From positions 1,364,001 to 1,428,000 of the forward strand of contig NZ_CP119423.1 of the NCBI RefSeq assembly GCF_029223585.1: 64,000 nucleotides of DNA, read 5' to 3'. Made by a program: the position numbers and the translations under genes. This DNA is from Photobacterium sp. DA100. GTDB taxonomy: Bacteria; Pseudomonadota; Gammaproteobacteria; Enterobacterales; Vibrionaceae. Positions 29,496 to 37,357 of the stretch are shown piece after piece. The notes beneath the pieces are model-generated. The model searched no databases, was not told where the DNA came from, and was given only the letters and a program-made list of their open reading frames with translations. The stretch's first letter is position 1, and each line of letters opens with the position of its first letter.

Positions 29496-31142
29496 TTATT
29501 TAGGGGTGTTTGCCTTGTTTATCATGTGCAGATGAACATCTTGTTGCGGGAATGGAATAGAAATCCCTTCTCTGTCGAAGCGCATTTTGACTTCTCTGGT
29601 GATATCCCAGTAGACGTCCCAATAATCCTCGGTCTTGACCCAGGGACGCACGATGAAATCGACAGAAGACGAATTGAGGGTATGTAGCTTGATCGTAGGC
29701 TCGGGCGAGCGGAGTACCATCGGGTGCTCTGTGATGATTGCCTCCAGCACTTTCTCGGTCTTTTCGATATCATCACTATAGCTAACGCCAAAGACCATAT
29801 CGACCCGGCGCACCTTTTCATGAGTGATATTTTTGATGGTATCGCCCCAGATCTTGCTGTTGGGTACGATGAGGATCTGGTTATCAAAAGTCTTGATTGT
29901 GGTGCTGACTAGACTCATATGGCTTACTTTGCCCGAGGTGCCACCGGCTTCGACAAAGTCGTCGACGTCGAAAGGGCGGTAGATCAGCAGCATCATACCG
30001 GATGCAAAGTTCGACAGGGTGTCCTGCAAGGCAAAGCCGATTATCACCCCGGCGACACCGAAACCGGTCAGGACCGGCGCAAGATTCAGGCCTATTTGCG
30101 ACAGGGCAATCAAGATACCTATGCACAATACAGTGTTGCCACTGATAGAGATGAAAAAGTCCTTCATCAGTTGCGACATCCGCAGGGTTGGAGCCGAGAC
30201 TGCCCGGGTGACGATATGCCGGGTGATGTTTTTCAAGATTTTAAAGATGAAAATGATGAGCAGGAAGATGAATATTTTGAACAGGGCCTGCGGGGTGTTT
30301 TGTGCCAGCCAGTCACGAAAATCTTCTAGCCAGTCGGACAGCAATGACAGGATGACCTTATAGTCTAATATCTCATTGGTCAGGTTACCGGAGATCACGA
30401 ACAGCTGCTTGGTGAAATCGGTGGTATCGATTTTCATTTTGTTAGCAAGATCGACGATAAACTGCAGGTTGTCGATATCACTGGTGACTTCACGCTGGGC
30501 GAAGATGTACTGTAGTTGCAATGAGGCCTTTTCTTCATCGGCGGCAGATTTGATTTGGCCCGATAGCACGCTTTCCTGCTGGTGGTCGAATGATAGCTTG
30601 GCGGATAAAAAATCGAGTCGCTGTTCGATGTCTTTGATCAGGGCCTGCTTGCTCTTGTCGGCCGGGGTGCCGAGTAACTCCAGCCAGCCGAAGTTGACCC
30701 ATTGTTCACTCAAGATTGTATGGTAAAACGCGGTGGTTTCGTTGAGCGTTTTTTGGGTAATGAGTTTCTGTTCTAGATCGACATCATCGAGGTCGTTTTG
30801 CAGCTTGGCGATCCGTTTAAACAGAAAATCAATGGCAAGGGTAAGGTACTCGACCTGTTCGTTGACAAACTTCGTGACTTTCGGGGTGTTCTCTTCGGTT
30901 CGGTTCTTGATCAGGTTTTGCAATTCAGCCCGGATATCCTCATTTTTCTTTAGCATCTGCATATCAATGATATTTTTTGCTGTGCCGACTTTTCCCTGTG
31001 ATTCCCGGTAAAGCTCAGCCATTTCCTTGTCTAACTGCTCTATCTTGGCAAATTCATCCTTTTTTTGTTCCGGGGCTTGTTCGGTTTCCTCGGCAAAAGA
31101 CAAGAGGGAGAAGAAGAGGGCGAAGATAACTAGCCAGCGCAT
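29496..31142 (-). CDS. MscS-family mechanosensitive channel with periplasmic coiled coil
   Basis: A 548-aa channel protein that should relieve osmotic downshock. The signal peptide (residues 1-17) is followed by a long charged, helical periplasmic region (~20-270, coiled-coil-like). Several transmembrane helices (~285-395) lead into the MscS pore/beta domain, with GFALQDTLSNFASGMMLLIYRPF as the pore-lining TM3 end and VPNSKIWGDTIKNITHEKVRR in the cytoplasmic vestibule. It is larger than MscS (286 aa) and much smaller than MscK, like the YbdG/YnaI mid-size class but with an extra exported N-terminus. Monocistronic. Confidence 0.9.
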   Translation of the reverse strand: MRWLVIFALFFSLLSFAEETEQAPEQKKDEFAKIEQLDKEMAELYRESQGKVGTAKNIIDMQMLKKNEDIRAELQNLIKNRTEENTPKVTKFVNEQVEYLTLAIDFLFKRIAKLQNDLDDVDLEQKLITQKTLNETTAFYHTILSEQWVNFGWLELLGTPADKSKQALIKDIEQRLDFLSAKLSFDHQQESVLSGQIKSAADEEKASLQLQYIFAQREVTSDIDNLQFIVDLANKMKIDTTDFTKQLFVISGNLTNEILDYKVILSLLSDWLEDFRDWLAQNTPQALFKIFIFLLIIFIFKILKNITRHIVTRAVSAPTLRMSQLMKDFFISISGNTVLCIGILIALSQIGLNLAPVLTGFGVAGVIIGFALQDTLSNFASGMMLLIYRPFDVDDFVEAGGTSGKVSHMSLVSTTIKTFDNQILIVPNSKIWGDTIKNITHEKVRRVDMVFGVSYSDDIEKTEKVLEAIITEHPMVLRSPEPTIKLHTLNSSSVDFIVRPWVKTEDYWDVYWDITREVKMRFDREGISIPFPQQDVHLHMINKANTPK

Positions 31143-31244
31143 GAATCGGACTCCGAGCGATACCTAAGTATCAATAAACATAGAAATCCATTGCGTTGGT
31201 GCTGGCTTATTTTCAGGAAAGGAAGGAAGAAAAAATGTTGACTG

Positions 31245-31273
31245 AGAAAAAAAGGCCCCCTACTTGAGGGGGC
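31245..31273 (-). terminator. Terminator at chromosome/prophage border
   Basis: GCCCCC / GGGGGC stem (31255-31260, 31268-31273) with an A-run on the left, so active on the minus strand. The only minus-strand gene immediately to the right is the prophage integrase. It either ends the integrase transcript or is the terminator of a chromosomal gene now separated by the prophage. Confidence 0.65.
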
Positions 31274-31317
31274 AATGTTTACCATCGCTAGTATTAGTGC
31301 TTTTTCTATATTTGTTT

Positions 31318-31340
31318 TAAATCAGTGGCTTACTGATTTA
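31318..31340. repeat. Inverted repeat near the left prophage end
   Basis: Perfect 9-bp arms TAAATCAGT / ACTGATTTA with a five-base loop. There is no T-run on either strand, so it is not a normal terminator. Its place between the chromosomal terminator and the integrase gene makes it a candidate part of attL or of an integrase/accessory binding region. Confidence 0.5.
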
Positions 31341-31405
31341 ATCAATAGCTTACATAACCCCTAATTATGCTATTTTCAGCAATTTACGACGTGTTTTTTC
31401 TTCTC

Positions 31406-31427
31406 TGTCGCCACTTTGTCGCCACTT
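31406..31427. repeat. Tandem 11-bp direct repeat downstream of integrase
   Basis: Two perfect head-to-tail copies of TGTCGCCACTT (31406-31416 and 31417-31427), 22 bp before the integrase stop. The spacing of one helical turn and the position between int and the host junction fit integrase arm-type binding sites. Confidence 0.6.
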
Positions 31428-31449
31428 AGAGTATCTACAATTCAATCAC

Positions 31450-32454
31450 TTACAGGTAATTTAGCGGGTTTTTCGTCACTGCATCTTGTAGGTGATCAGG
31501 TGAGAAATGGCTGTAAACCATGGTCTGTTTTATATCGCGATGACCAAGGATTCGCTGCAACACCAAGATGTTTCCGCCGTTCATCATAAAGTGGCTGGCG
31601 AAGGTATGGCGAAGCACATGGGTAGCTTGCCCTTTAGGGAGTTCAGGAAAGCATTTTCGCAGTCGCATATAAACAGGGAAGTAGTTAACAGAGAAAAGAG
31701 GGCCATTACCAGGTTTGTGGATAGCATCGTACAGCTCTGGGGAGATTGGTACGGTACGATTACGCTTCCCCTTGGTATTGGTGAAGGTGATTTTGTACTT
31801 GGTGAGTTGTGAGCCTTTAAGCTTTGCCGCTTCCATAATGCGAGAACCGGTAGCCAGGCACACCTTGATTACATTGGTCATGTCTTCCGCATTGTTCTGG
31901 GTACCGACGTAATCAAGCAGAGTGCGAATTTCTTCGTGTGAAAGGAAAGTAAGCTCACGTTCATCGGAGCGAATTTTTTTCACTTCAGCAAATGGGTTAG
32001 GTAAAGGCCACTCCTTAATTCGAATAAGTTCATTGAACACAGCCTTCAGCAAAGTCAGTTCCAAGTTCTGAGTTTCAGCTGCAACAGAACGCCCATCGCC
32101 CATCAGGATGTTAGTACGATTCGCTCGGTACTCGGTGTAATCTTTCGCTTTGCATTTAGCTGCAATAGGATTGCCCATTTGGCCGCACATGTTGTTCAGT
32201 ATCTTGAGGTATAACTTACCGGTTTTGATGTTCTTTCCGTGGTAGTGATACCAAAGCTCAATAAGGTCAGACAGCCGGCGCTTGTCGTCGGCAGTGCCAA
32301 GCCAAGGCTTATCTTCAGCTTCACGTAACGTAAAGCGCTCGAAAGCAGTCGCTTCCCCTTTAGTGGCGAACTTCTTCCTAACTCTTTTTCCTTGTCGGCC
32401 GTGAGGGTAGCATTCACATAGCCACGTTCCATCTCTTTGTTTTCTAACAGACAT
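31450..32454 (-). CDS. int: Tyrosine integrase (P2/K139-type)
   Basis: Site-specific recombinase of 334 aa that integrates and excises the phage. The N-terminal arm-binding domain begins MSVRKQRDGTWLCECYPHGR, then a core-binding domain (~60-160), then the catalytic domain with Arg in ATGSRIMEAAKL, the HxLRH box in THVLRHTFASH, a His/Trp-position GHRD and the nucleophile Tyr in QTMVYSHFS. All catalytic residues are present. As in P2-like phages it is transcribed on the same strand as the repressor. Confidence 0.95.
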   Translation of the reverse strand: MSVRKQRDGTWLCECYPHGRQGKRVRKKFATKGEATAFERFTLREAEDKPWLGTADDKRRLSDLIELWYHYHGKNIKTGKLYLKILNNMCGQMGNPIAAKCKAKDYTEYRANRTNILMGDGRSVAAETQNLELTLLKAVFNELIRIKEWPLPNPFAEVKKIRSDERELTFLSHEEIRTLLDYVGTQNNAEDMTNVIKVCLATGSRIMEAAKLKGSQLTKYKITFTNTKGKRNRTVPISPELYDAIHKPGNGPLFSVNYFPVYMRLRKCFPELPKGQATHVLRHTFASHFMMNGGNILVLQRILGHRDIKQTMVYSHFSPDHLQDAVTKNPLNYL

Positions 32455-32558
32455 AAGCTAAAAATACTGTTTTAATATACAGTGTAATTTTGCTATGATA
32501 TTCATGTTGTTGCAATGTTTTATTTTTTACATACAAACAAATGAATTTTGAGGATCAG

Positions 32559-33089
32559 ATGGAAACAACCTTAACAACACATAAGAAATTAATAACTCTT
32601 GCTGTTATTTCATTCGTAGCCATGATTACGGCTTTCTTCTTTAAAATTCAATTTTTAGCTAGTCCCGCACTGGTAGCATTCTTTATGTGCATCTTATTTT
32701 GGGTTTGTGAACTCCGAACTGATCAGCTTTGGAAAGGTTTTCTATTAATCTTAATTGGTGCATTTTTTAGTGAGCTACTCGAAGCTTTACCGCACTTAGT
32801 GCCTGCAACATTTTTTGACTTTAAGAGAGTCAGCGATCTTTTAGCTAGCGTGGCGCCTGTTATGTTTTACGGTGCAGGTGGTAGTGTTATTGGCACATAT
32901 GCTTTGAGAACAACGAAGGAAGAAATCGACAAGGAAAACAGCCAAAAAAGTGTCGTTTTGTTTGATAAAAACTATCGAATTCAGCAACTGGAAGAAAAAG
33001 TCGGAAGTTTTCAAACAAAACTAAACATTCTAATCGGAGCGATTGTCTTGCAATTCCTTCTAGTTGCAGCATTGCTTTACTTTCGGTAG
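32559..33089 (+). CDS. Prophage cargo: membrane protein with C-terminal coiled coil
   Basis: About 176 aa. Three to four hydrophobic helices in the first ~115 residues, then a charged coiled-coil-like segment (~120-155, KEEIDKENSQ...QQLEEKVGSFQTKLN) and a final transmembrane helix. It lies divergently from int, outside the core phage functions, and is AT-rich, so it is likely a lysogenic-conversion or superinfection-exclusion gene, but no family is recognised. GAGGA at 32550-32554 favours the ATG at 32559; an ATG at 32541 is also in frame. Confidence 0.65.
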   Translation: METTLTTHKKLITLAVISFVAMITAFFFKIQFLASPALVAFFMCILFWVCELRTDQLWKGFLLILIGAFFSELLEALPHLVPATFFDFKRVSDLLASVAPVMFYGAGGSVIGTYALRTTKEEIDKENSQKSVVLFDKNYRIQQLEEKVGSFQTKLNILIGAIVLQFLLVAALLYFR

Positions 33090-33324
33090 TACTAACGCTC
33101 TTTCTCTTTATAGTTAATAAAATTCATATGTTTGGGGTAAGAAGCTCTGGGAATTGGTTTTCCTTTGGGGGGGCCTATGTTACCTACCACTATGGTTAAC
33201 CGGATACATTTATATGTTAGTAGGAATGTATTACAAATCGTGGTGAAAAAGTAATTTCATTATCTAAATACAAGCACTTAATATAATCTCTATCCAGTTT
33301 GAAATATCGTGTTTGGATAAATAA

Positions 33325-34257
33325 ATGAATAATTTTCTTGTAGCAATGTGTTTAATTTTCTCATCTTCAATGGCGCTAGCATCGGATAATGTCACTAAGT
33401 CTTTTAACAAAGAGACGGGTGTTATCGAGTGGTCGGTGTCAGATAGGCGAGTGTTTACTCTTGATGCGTACTGTAATATTGATAGACCTTTTTCTTCATC
33501 AGACTATGATTTTAGCTGGGTAGACAAGATGTACTCATTTGTATTTGGATGGGAGGAGAAATACACCCTTTCATGTAACCCAAACATCCGTTCAAAACAT
33601 ACCTATGAAGACAAGGCATACTTCTATGCGTTTAACGGAAAAGAGATTGATCGCAACCAATATTACAATAGTTATGCGCCACAGCATTACTTTAGTGGCT
33701 TTCACTCTAGTGAACAGGAGTTGGATCTATTTTTAGAATCTGAGAAGCGTGGTGAGTCGATTGCCTTGCATATGGAGAGCAAGGATGCGAATTATGATTC
33801 TGGACTGAGGGTTAACAAGAAAGGTGGACTTGAGAGGGGTGAGGCACGTTGGGTACCAGTTCGAGAGATTGATGCAACTATTGACCCATCAGGCACAGCC
33901 GAGGCACTAGACATCCAAATGACTCTTGCTAAAGCCAAGCATGAAGCACTGAATCATGAAGTTTACGTAAAAAACAAAAATGGGCTGATTGCAAAGTTGC
34001 TAGCTTTGGCATCCATATTGTTGTTGGTTTTTTTGATGCGTGGCATCATCCGGCGAACCGTTAAAACTTTGTGGAGCTTTATAGTTGGGTCTGTTTTTTT
34101 TGTAGTTGGCATCGTGATTGGTTTGTTCAGATTGCCATTCGCACTTCTAAGGGTGGTGCAGCGCCACCGGATTCAGAGAATTATTGTTGAGGAAGAAATC
34201 AGAGCCGAAGCAAGAGCGAATGCTGAAGCTAAATACAAAAAACGATTAGGTGATTGA
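33325..34257 (+). CDS. Prophage cargo: exported protein with C-terminal membrane hairpin
   Basis: A 310-aa protein. The signal peptide (MNNFLVAMCLIFSSSMALA, cleavage before SDN) leads to a ~200-residue external domain with two cysteines (YCNIDRPF and LSCNPN) and many aromatic residues. Two closely spaced hydrophobic segments (~219-239 and ~250-275) follow, then a basic, Ala/Glu/Arg-rich helical tail (~280-310) predicted to be cytoplasmic. I do not recognise the family. A TATAAT-like -10 box lies ~35 bp upstream of the start region. Probably a lysogen-expressed envelope protein. Confidence 0.65.
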   Translation: MNNFLVAMCLIFSSSMALASDNVTKSFNKETGVIEWSVSDRRVFTLDAYCNIDRPFSSSDYDFSWVDKMYSFVFGWEEKYTLSCNPNIRSKHTYEDKAYFYAFNGKEIDRNQYYNSYAPQHYFSGFHSSEQELDLFLESEKRGESIALHMESKDANYDSGLRVNKKGGLERGEARWVPVREIDATIDPSGTAEALDIQMTLAKAKHEALNHEVYVKNKNGLIAKLLALASILLLVFLMRGIIRRTVKTLWSFIVGSVFFVVGIVIGLFRLPFALLRVVQRHRIQRIIVEEEIRAEARANAEAKYKKRLGD

Positions 34258-34321
34258 TTCTTTCGCGTTACCATTCTTCGATAGATAGTCCAGCAAAAGT
34301 GTTGAGCTATTATCTAATATT

Positions 34322-34346
34322 GCCCTGCATTAGTGGTAGGGCTTTT
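34322..34346. terminator. Weak terminator after the exported cargo gene
   Basis: GCCCT / AGGGC stem (34322-34326, 34338-34342) with an 11-base loop, followed by TTTT on the plus strand. It overlaps the end of the candidate minus-strand micro-ORF, so it may act in both directions. Confidence 0.5.
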
Positions 34347-34425
34347 CTGTATCGTTATTGATTTCACCCCAGAAGATTTTAACTGTCATGTAGCTACCAT
34401 CTAATGTGCACTCGACTTGATTCAT
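34330..34425 (-). CDS. Candidate 31-aa micro-protein
   Basis: A 31-codon frame on the minus strand (starts MNQVECTLDGSY, ends NNDTEKPYH). It is supported mainly by an excellent ribosome site: CGGAGGTAAC just before the ATG at 34425. Its stop falls within the small terminator hairpin. There is no hydrophobic segment. It is too short for a family call and could be chance, but strong GGAGGT with correct spacing is uncommon in this AT-rich region. Confidence 0.4.
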   Translation of the reverse strand: MNQVECTLDGSYMTVKIFWGEINNDTEKPYH

Positions 34426-34574
34426 TGTTACCTCCGGGAAGTTATGCCTCTAGTACTAATGTAATTGATGTTATTGGTTAATATTGAAAAATGTGCAATA
34501 TCACGCAAATCACATGAAATCATTACTATTTTTAGCGTTTGGGTGCTTCTATCAAGTTAGGCGAGGGGGCAAAT

Positions 34575-34682
34575 ATGATCAGATGGATTTTGAATATGCT
34601 TGGTCGAAATGAAGAATGGTTGGTGTCTGAGTGTGGGTTGCTTCAGGTGAGTATTGATGGACGAGCGATATTGGTGGCGTAA
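34575..34682 (+). CDS. Candidate 35-aa leader ORF, coupled to the next gene
   Basis: A 35-aa frame starting at ATG 34575 with a strong GAGGGGG site (34563-34569) and ending in TAATG, where the last A of its stop is the first base of the next start at 34682. This 1-base overlap implies translational coupling. The peptide (MIRWILNMLGRNEEW...) has no clear membrane span. Its existence explains how the downstream signal-peptide gene, which lacks its own good ribosome site, is translated. Confidence 0.55.
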   Translation: MIRWILNMLGRNEEWLVSECGLLQVSIDGRAILVA

Positions 34683-35034
34683 TGATGAAGGTGATATTTC
34701 TTCTGCTTTCTTTCGCTTTTTCAGCCAATTTGCTTGCCCAGGAAGTTGCTGGACAGGCATGAAAACAGACAAGCTCATTGCTATTAGTGAGCAAGGTGAT
34801 AAGGGCTTCCAATATGCGATGCTCTACGTCCTAGGTGTTGTCGATGGTATGGAAGGGCAAAGGGCGATAAACCAAGAGGCAGCTTGCAGGGTTGACAATG
34901 GCACAATTAATCAAGAGATTACTAGTAAAGTGCTTGAAACCTTAAAACAATTGGGACATCGACAAGAGCCTGCAGGTAAGCTTGTGATTCATGCCTATAT
35001 CAAGACGTATTGTGAAGACTTTATGTATAAATAA
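34682..35034 (+). pseudogene. Rap1a/Tai-like exported protein, reading frame broken after signal peptide
   Basis: From ATG 34682 the frame encodes a clean signal peptide (MMKVIFLLLSFAFSANLLAQ) but stops at 34762. From ~34745 a second frame carries a well-formed domain: DKLIAISEQGDKGF, AMLYVLGVVDGMEGQ, then a helical second half ending YCEDFMYK at 35034. Order and spacing match the Rap1a/Tai family of small periplasmic proteins, several of which are immunity proteins against type VI amidase effectors. The 353-bp span needs one extra base to give a continuous ~117-aa protein. So it is a one-base-deletion pseudogene, a sequencing error, or less likely a programmed -1 shift. An intact frame from 34657 exists but replaces the signal peptide with an unnatural start. 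Confidence 0.65.
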
Positions 35035-35047
35035 GTCGCTTATGCGG

Positions 35048-37357
35048 CTATTCTTCTTTACTACAAAGATCTTCAAATAATGAATCTATGTCGTCACTCT
35101 CATCTTTAGCGTTGGCCTCGTGATCTTTATCATGATAATCGTCTACATATTCATCGAGTCTTAAATTATCGTAATTTTCTTCTAGCTTTGACTCAACATC
35201 ATACGTAGATGTGATGCTATCTAAATCAATTAAATTTGACATATCTATCGAAAAATTACCAAGTATTTCTTCCAATATTTCATCTAGCTTTTGCTCGGCA
35301 TCAAAACTATCTTCAGGGTATAGTTCATCTAAAGCATCGGTCTGATTCACAATGTCAACAAAGTCATTAACTAGACATTCTTCAGTATTTGTACGTAGAG
35401 ACTCAATTATTTCACTATTGTCATCTAATGAAAATAATTTAATTAATAAAGAGATGTCTTGTAAATCATCTATATCTAAGTGTGAATTCAAGCAGTTTAT
35501 TATAAATTCTTTTTGATTGGTTGTTGGGACTATAACTTCATTTGTTGAATTAAGTAATTTATAGAATTTAGAGATACTATTAGGTGTGTAGGTTGTATAG
35601 TCTCTGTTTTTATACCAGTTAATAAACTCCATTTTATTTTCATTAGTTACAGATAATTTATTTATTGCTAAGCCAATAAGTGATAGTTGATAAGAATCAT
35701 TTTTATCTAAATTATATTCTTTAATGTTTTCAATTATGTTGTTTATAACATTAGATAACAATTTCTTTTGCTTTATAGTTCCATGATTGAGTATATAATT
35801 TCCATCGGTTATCATTGAAATTAAAGTTAATAATGACGTTGGAGAACTATAGCAAGAGAATATGTTAGATAGTGTCTCAGTGTCATTTTTATATTTGCTA
35901 ATAAGATAATCCGTTATGGATGGATTATATACTGTATATGTAACTTTGTTATTACTAACATGGCGGTTTATTAAAGAGCCCACCAAAGATTTTATACAAT
36001 CATTGAAGCTGTCAGGTTTGCTTTCAAGTTTAGCTTTTTTATCGATTTTCTTTATGTTTAAGTAGCAGTTTTCTAACTCATCATGACTAATTACAATAAA
36101 CCGATGGGAGAATGCAACAAACATAACTATCGATTTTAAAATGTAATTTTGTGAGTTAATGTAAGTATCCCATAATTCATGTGGATGATTTAATGTTTTT
36201 ATTATGTAATCTAAATAATTGTCTTTGCTTATACTGTTTTCACTGATTCTATATTCATCTGTTATGTGTTCAATAATTCTTGGATTGAAGTTTCTATGGT
36301 TTACTATTTGATTGTAGGATTTGTTTTTAATAACTTCATCTATGTATGATGTCTCTAAACTTGAATGTTTAAGGTGGCTGTGAAGTATCTTAGCTTTGTC
36401 TGTTTTTGACAGTTTTCTAATTTTAAGCTCAAACTCATGTTGGGAGGTTTTATTTTGACTATAAGCTTCAACATTTATCTTACGTTGGATAAGTATAGTG
36501 CTTCTGGAAGTGAGAATGAATCTTTTATTATTATCTCTTGATACTCTCTTGATAAATCTTAATATTTCAGAATCTTCTTTATCAGATTTTAGATCAATAA
36601 AATTATGGCCTAAAAAATCATCAAAGTAAAATATCTGTTTTTTTTCTTTATTGAATAGTGTTGTTCCGTTTTTTATGTCAGAACCAATATCACAAAACTC
36701 GTAACCTTTGCTAACATAATACAGGCAAATATTTTTTGATAATGTTGTTTTTCCAACCCCTGGCTCACCATTTATTATAATTACATTGTTTTTTTCAATT
36801 TTTTCTATTGCTTTATTATGTGATTCAGTAACAATGTACTTTTTAGAATCTTCATAAATTTCTTTTAAGCAAAGTTCACTGTTACCTCTAATTTCACTAC
36901 TTAATATTCTTTTTAAAACGTTAGCGCTAGATAACCACAGATTATAATGTTTTTCTTCAATGTCTGGATTTTTTTTAAGAAAGTTTTCAACTTCATCTTT
37001 TCCATATATATCATCTGTATTTTTAATAAATCCATCAAAAGCAGCTTGTATTTTGTCTTTATCGTTGGGGTTAAGTGCTAGTGATGTAACGAAAATATAC
37101 CTGTCAGGTGAAAGTTTTTTAACTTTGTTTAATTCTTTGTTTTTAATTTCCCATATAAGCCTTGCTACATCCTGCTTAAACCAGTGCTTAGCTTGAATAA
37201 TTCCTTTTTCATTATTAAACGTTCTAAATCTACCATCTATGCCTTGATCTTTTCCTTGTTTAAAAATCTCAACATTACAGTTAAGCTTTTTTTCAATTAA
37301 ATCAGCAGCAAGAACTTCAAATTCATTGTCATTTAATCTGCTTAAATCATAGCTCAT
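35048..37357 (-). CDS. Mrr-type nuclease fused to STAND-like NTPase (probable anti-phage defence)
   Basis: A 769-aa two-part protein. Residues ~1-125 form an Mrr-like restriction endonuclease fold with Asp41 in DQGIDGRF and the QxK site Gln55/Lys57 in GIIQAKHW. A P-loop NTPase follows: Walker A GEPGVGKTT (197-205), Walker B FYFDDFLG (243-250, the form seen in nSTAND3 NTPases) and ILTSR as sensor. Helical repeats-like sequence fills ~330-670. The last ~100 residues are extremely acidic. Nuclease-STAND fusions are known anti-phage proteins in which phage sensing triggers DNA cutting. It starts 11 bp inside the end of cI, so it is translated from the repressor mRNA in the lysogen. Strongly AT-rich compared with flanking phage genes, indicating separate acquisition. 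Target and trigger are unknown. Confidence 0.85.
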   Translation of the reverse strand: MSYDLSRLNDNEFEVLAADLIEKKLNCNVEIFKQGKDQGIDGRFRTFNNEKGIIQAKHWFKQDVARLIWEIKNKELNKVKKLSPDRYIFVTSLALNPNDKDKIQAAFDGFIKNTDDIYGKDEVENFLKKNPDIEEKHYNLWLSSANVLKRILSSEIRGNSELCLKEIYEDSKKYIVTESHNKAIEKIEKNNVIIINGEPGVGKTTLSKNICLYYVSKGYEFCDIGSDIKNGTTLFNKEKKQIFYFDDFLGHNFIDLKSDKEDSEILRFIKRVSRDNNKRFILTSRSTILIQRKINVEAYSQNKTSQHEFELKIRKLSKTDKAKILHSHLKHSSLETSYIDEVIKNKSYNQIVNHRNFNPRIIEHITDEYRISENSISKDNYLDYIIKTLNHPHELWDTYINSQNYILKSIVMFVAFSHRFIVISHDELENCYLNIKKIDKKAKLESKPDSFNDCIKSLVGSLINRHVSNNKVTYTVYNPSITDYLISKYKNDTETLSNIFSCYSSPTSLLTLISMITDGNYILNHGTIKQKKLLSNVINNIIENIKEYNLDKNDSYQLSLIGLAINKLSVTNENKMEFINWYKNRDYTTYTPNSISKFYKLLNSTNEVIVPTTNQKEFIINCLNSHLDIDDLQDISLLIKLFSLDDNSEIIESLRTNTEECLVNDFVDIVNQTDALDELYPEDSFDAEQKLDEILEEILGNFSIDMSNLIDLDSITSTYDVESKLEENYDNLRLDEYVDDYHDKDHEANAKDESDDIDSLFEDLCSKEE

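Noticed and set aside
31274..31450. tRNA or tmRNA 3' end as the integration target
   Set aside because: No T-arm, acceptor stem or CCA-like sequence was found on either strand near the left junction.
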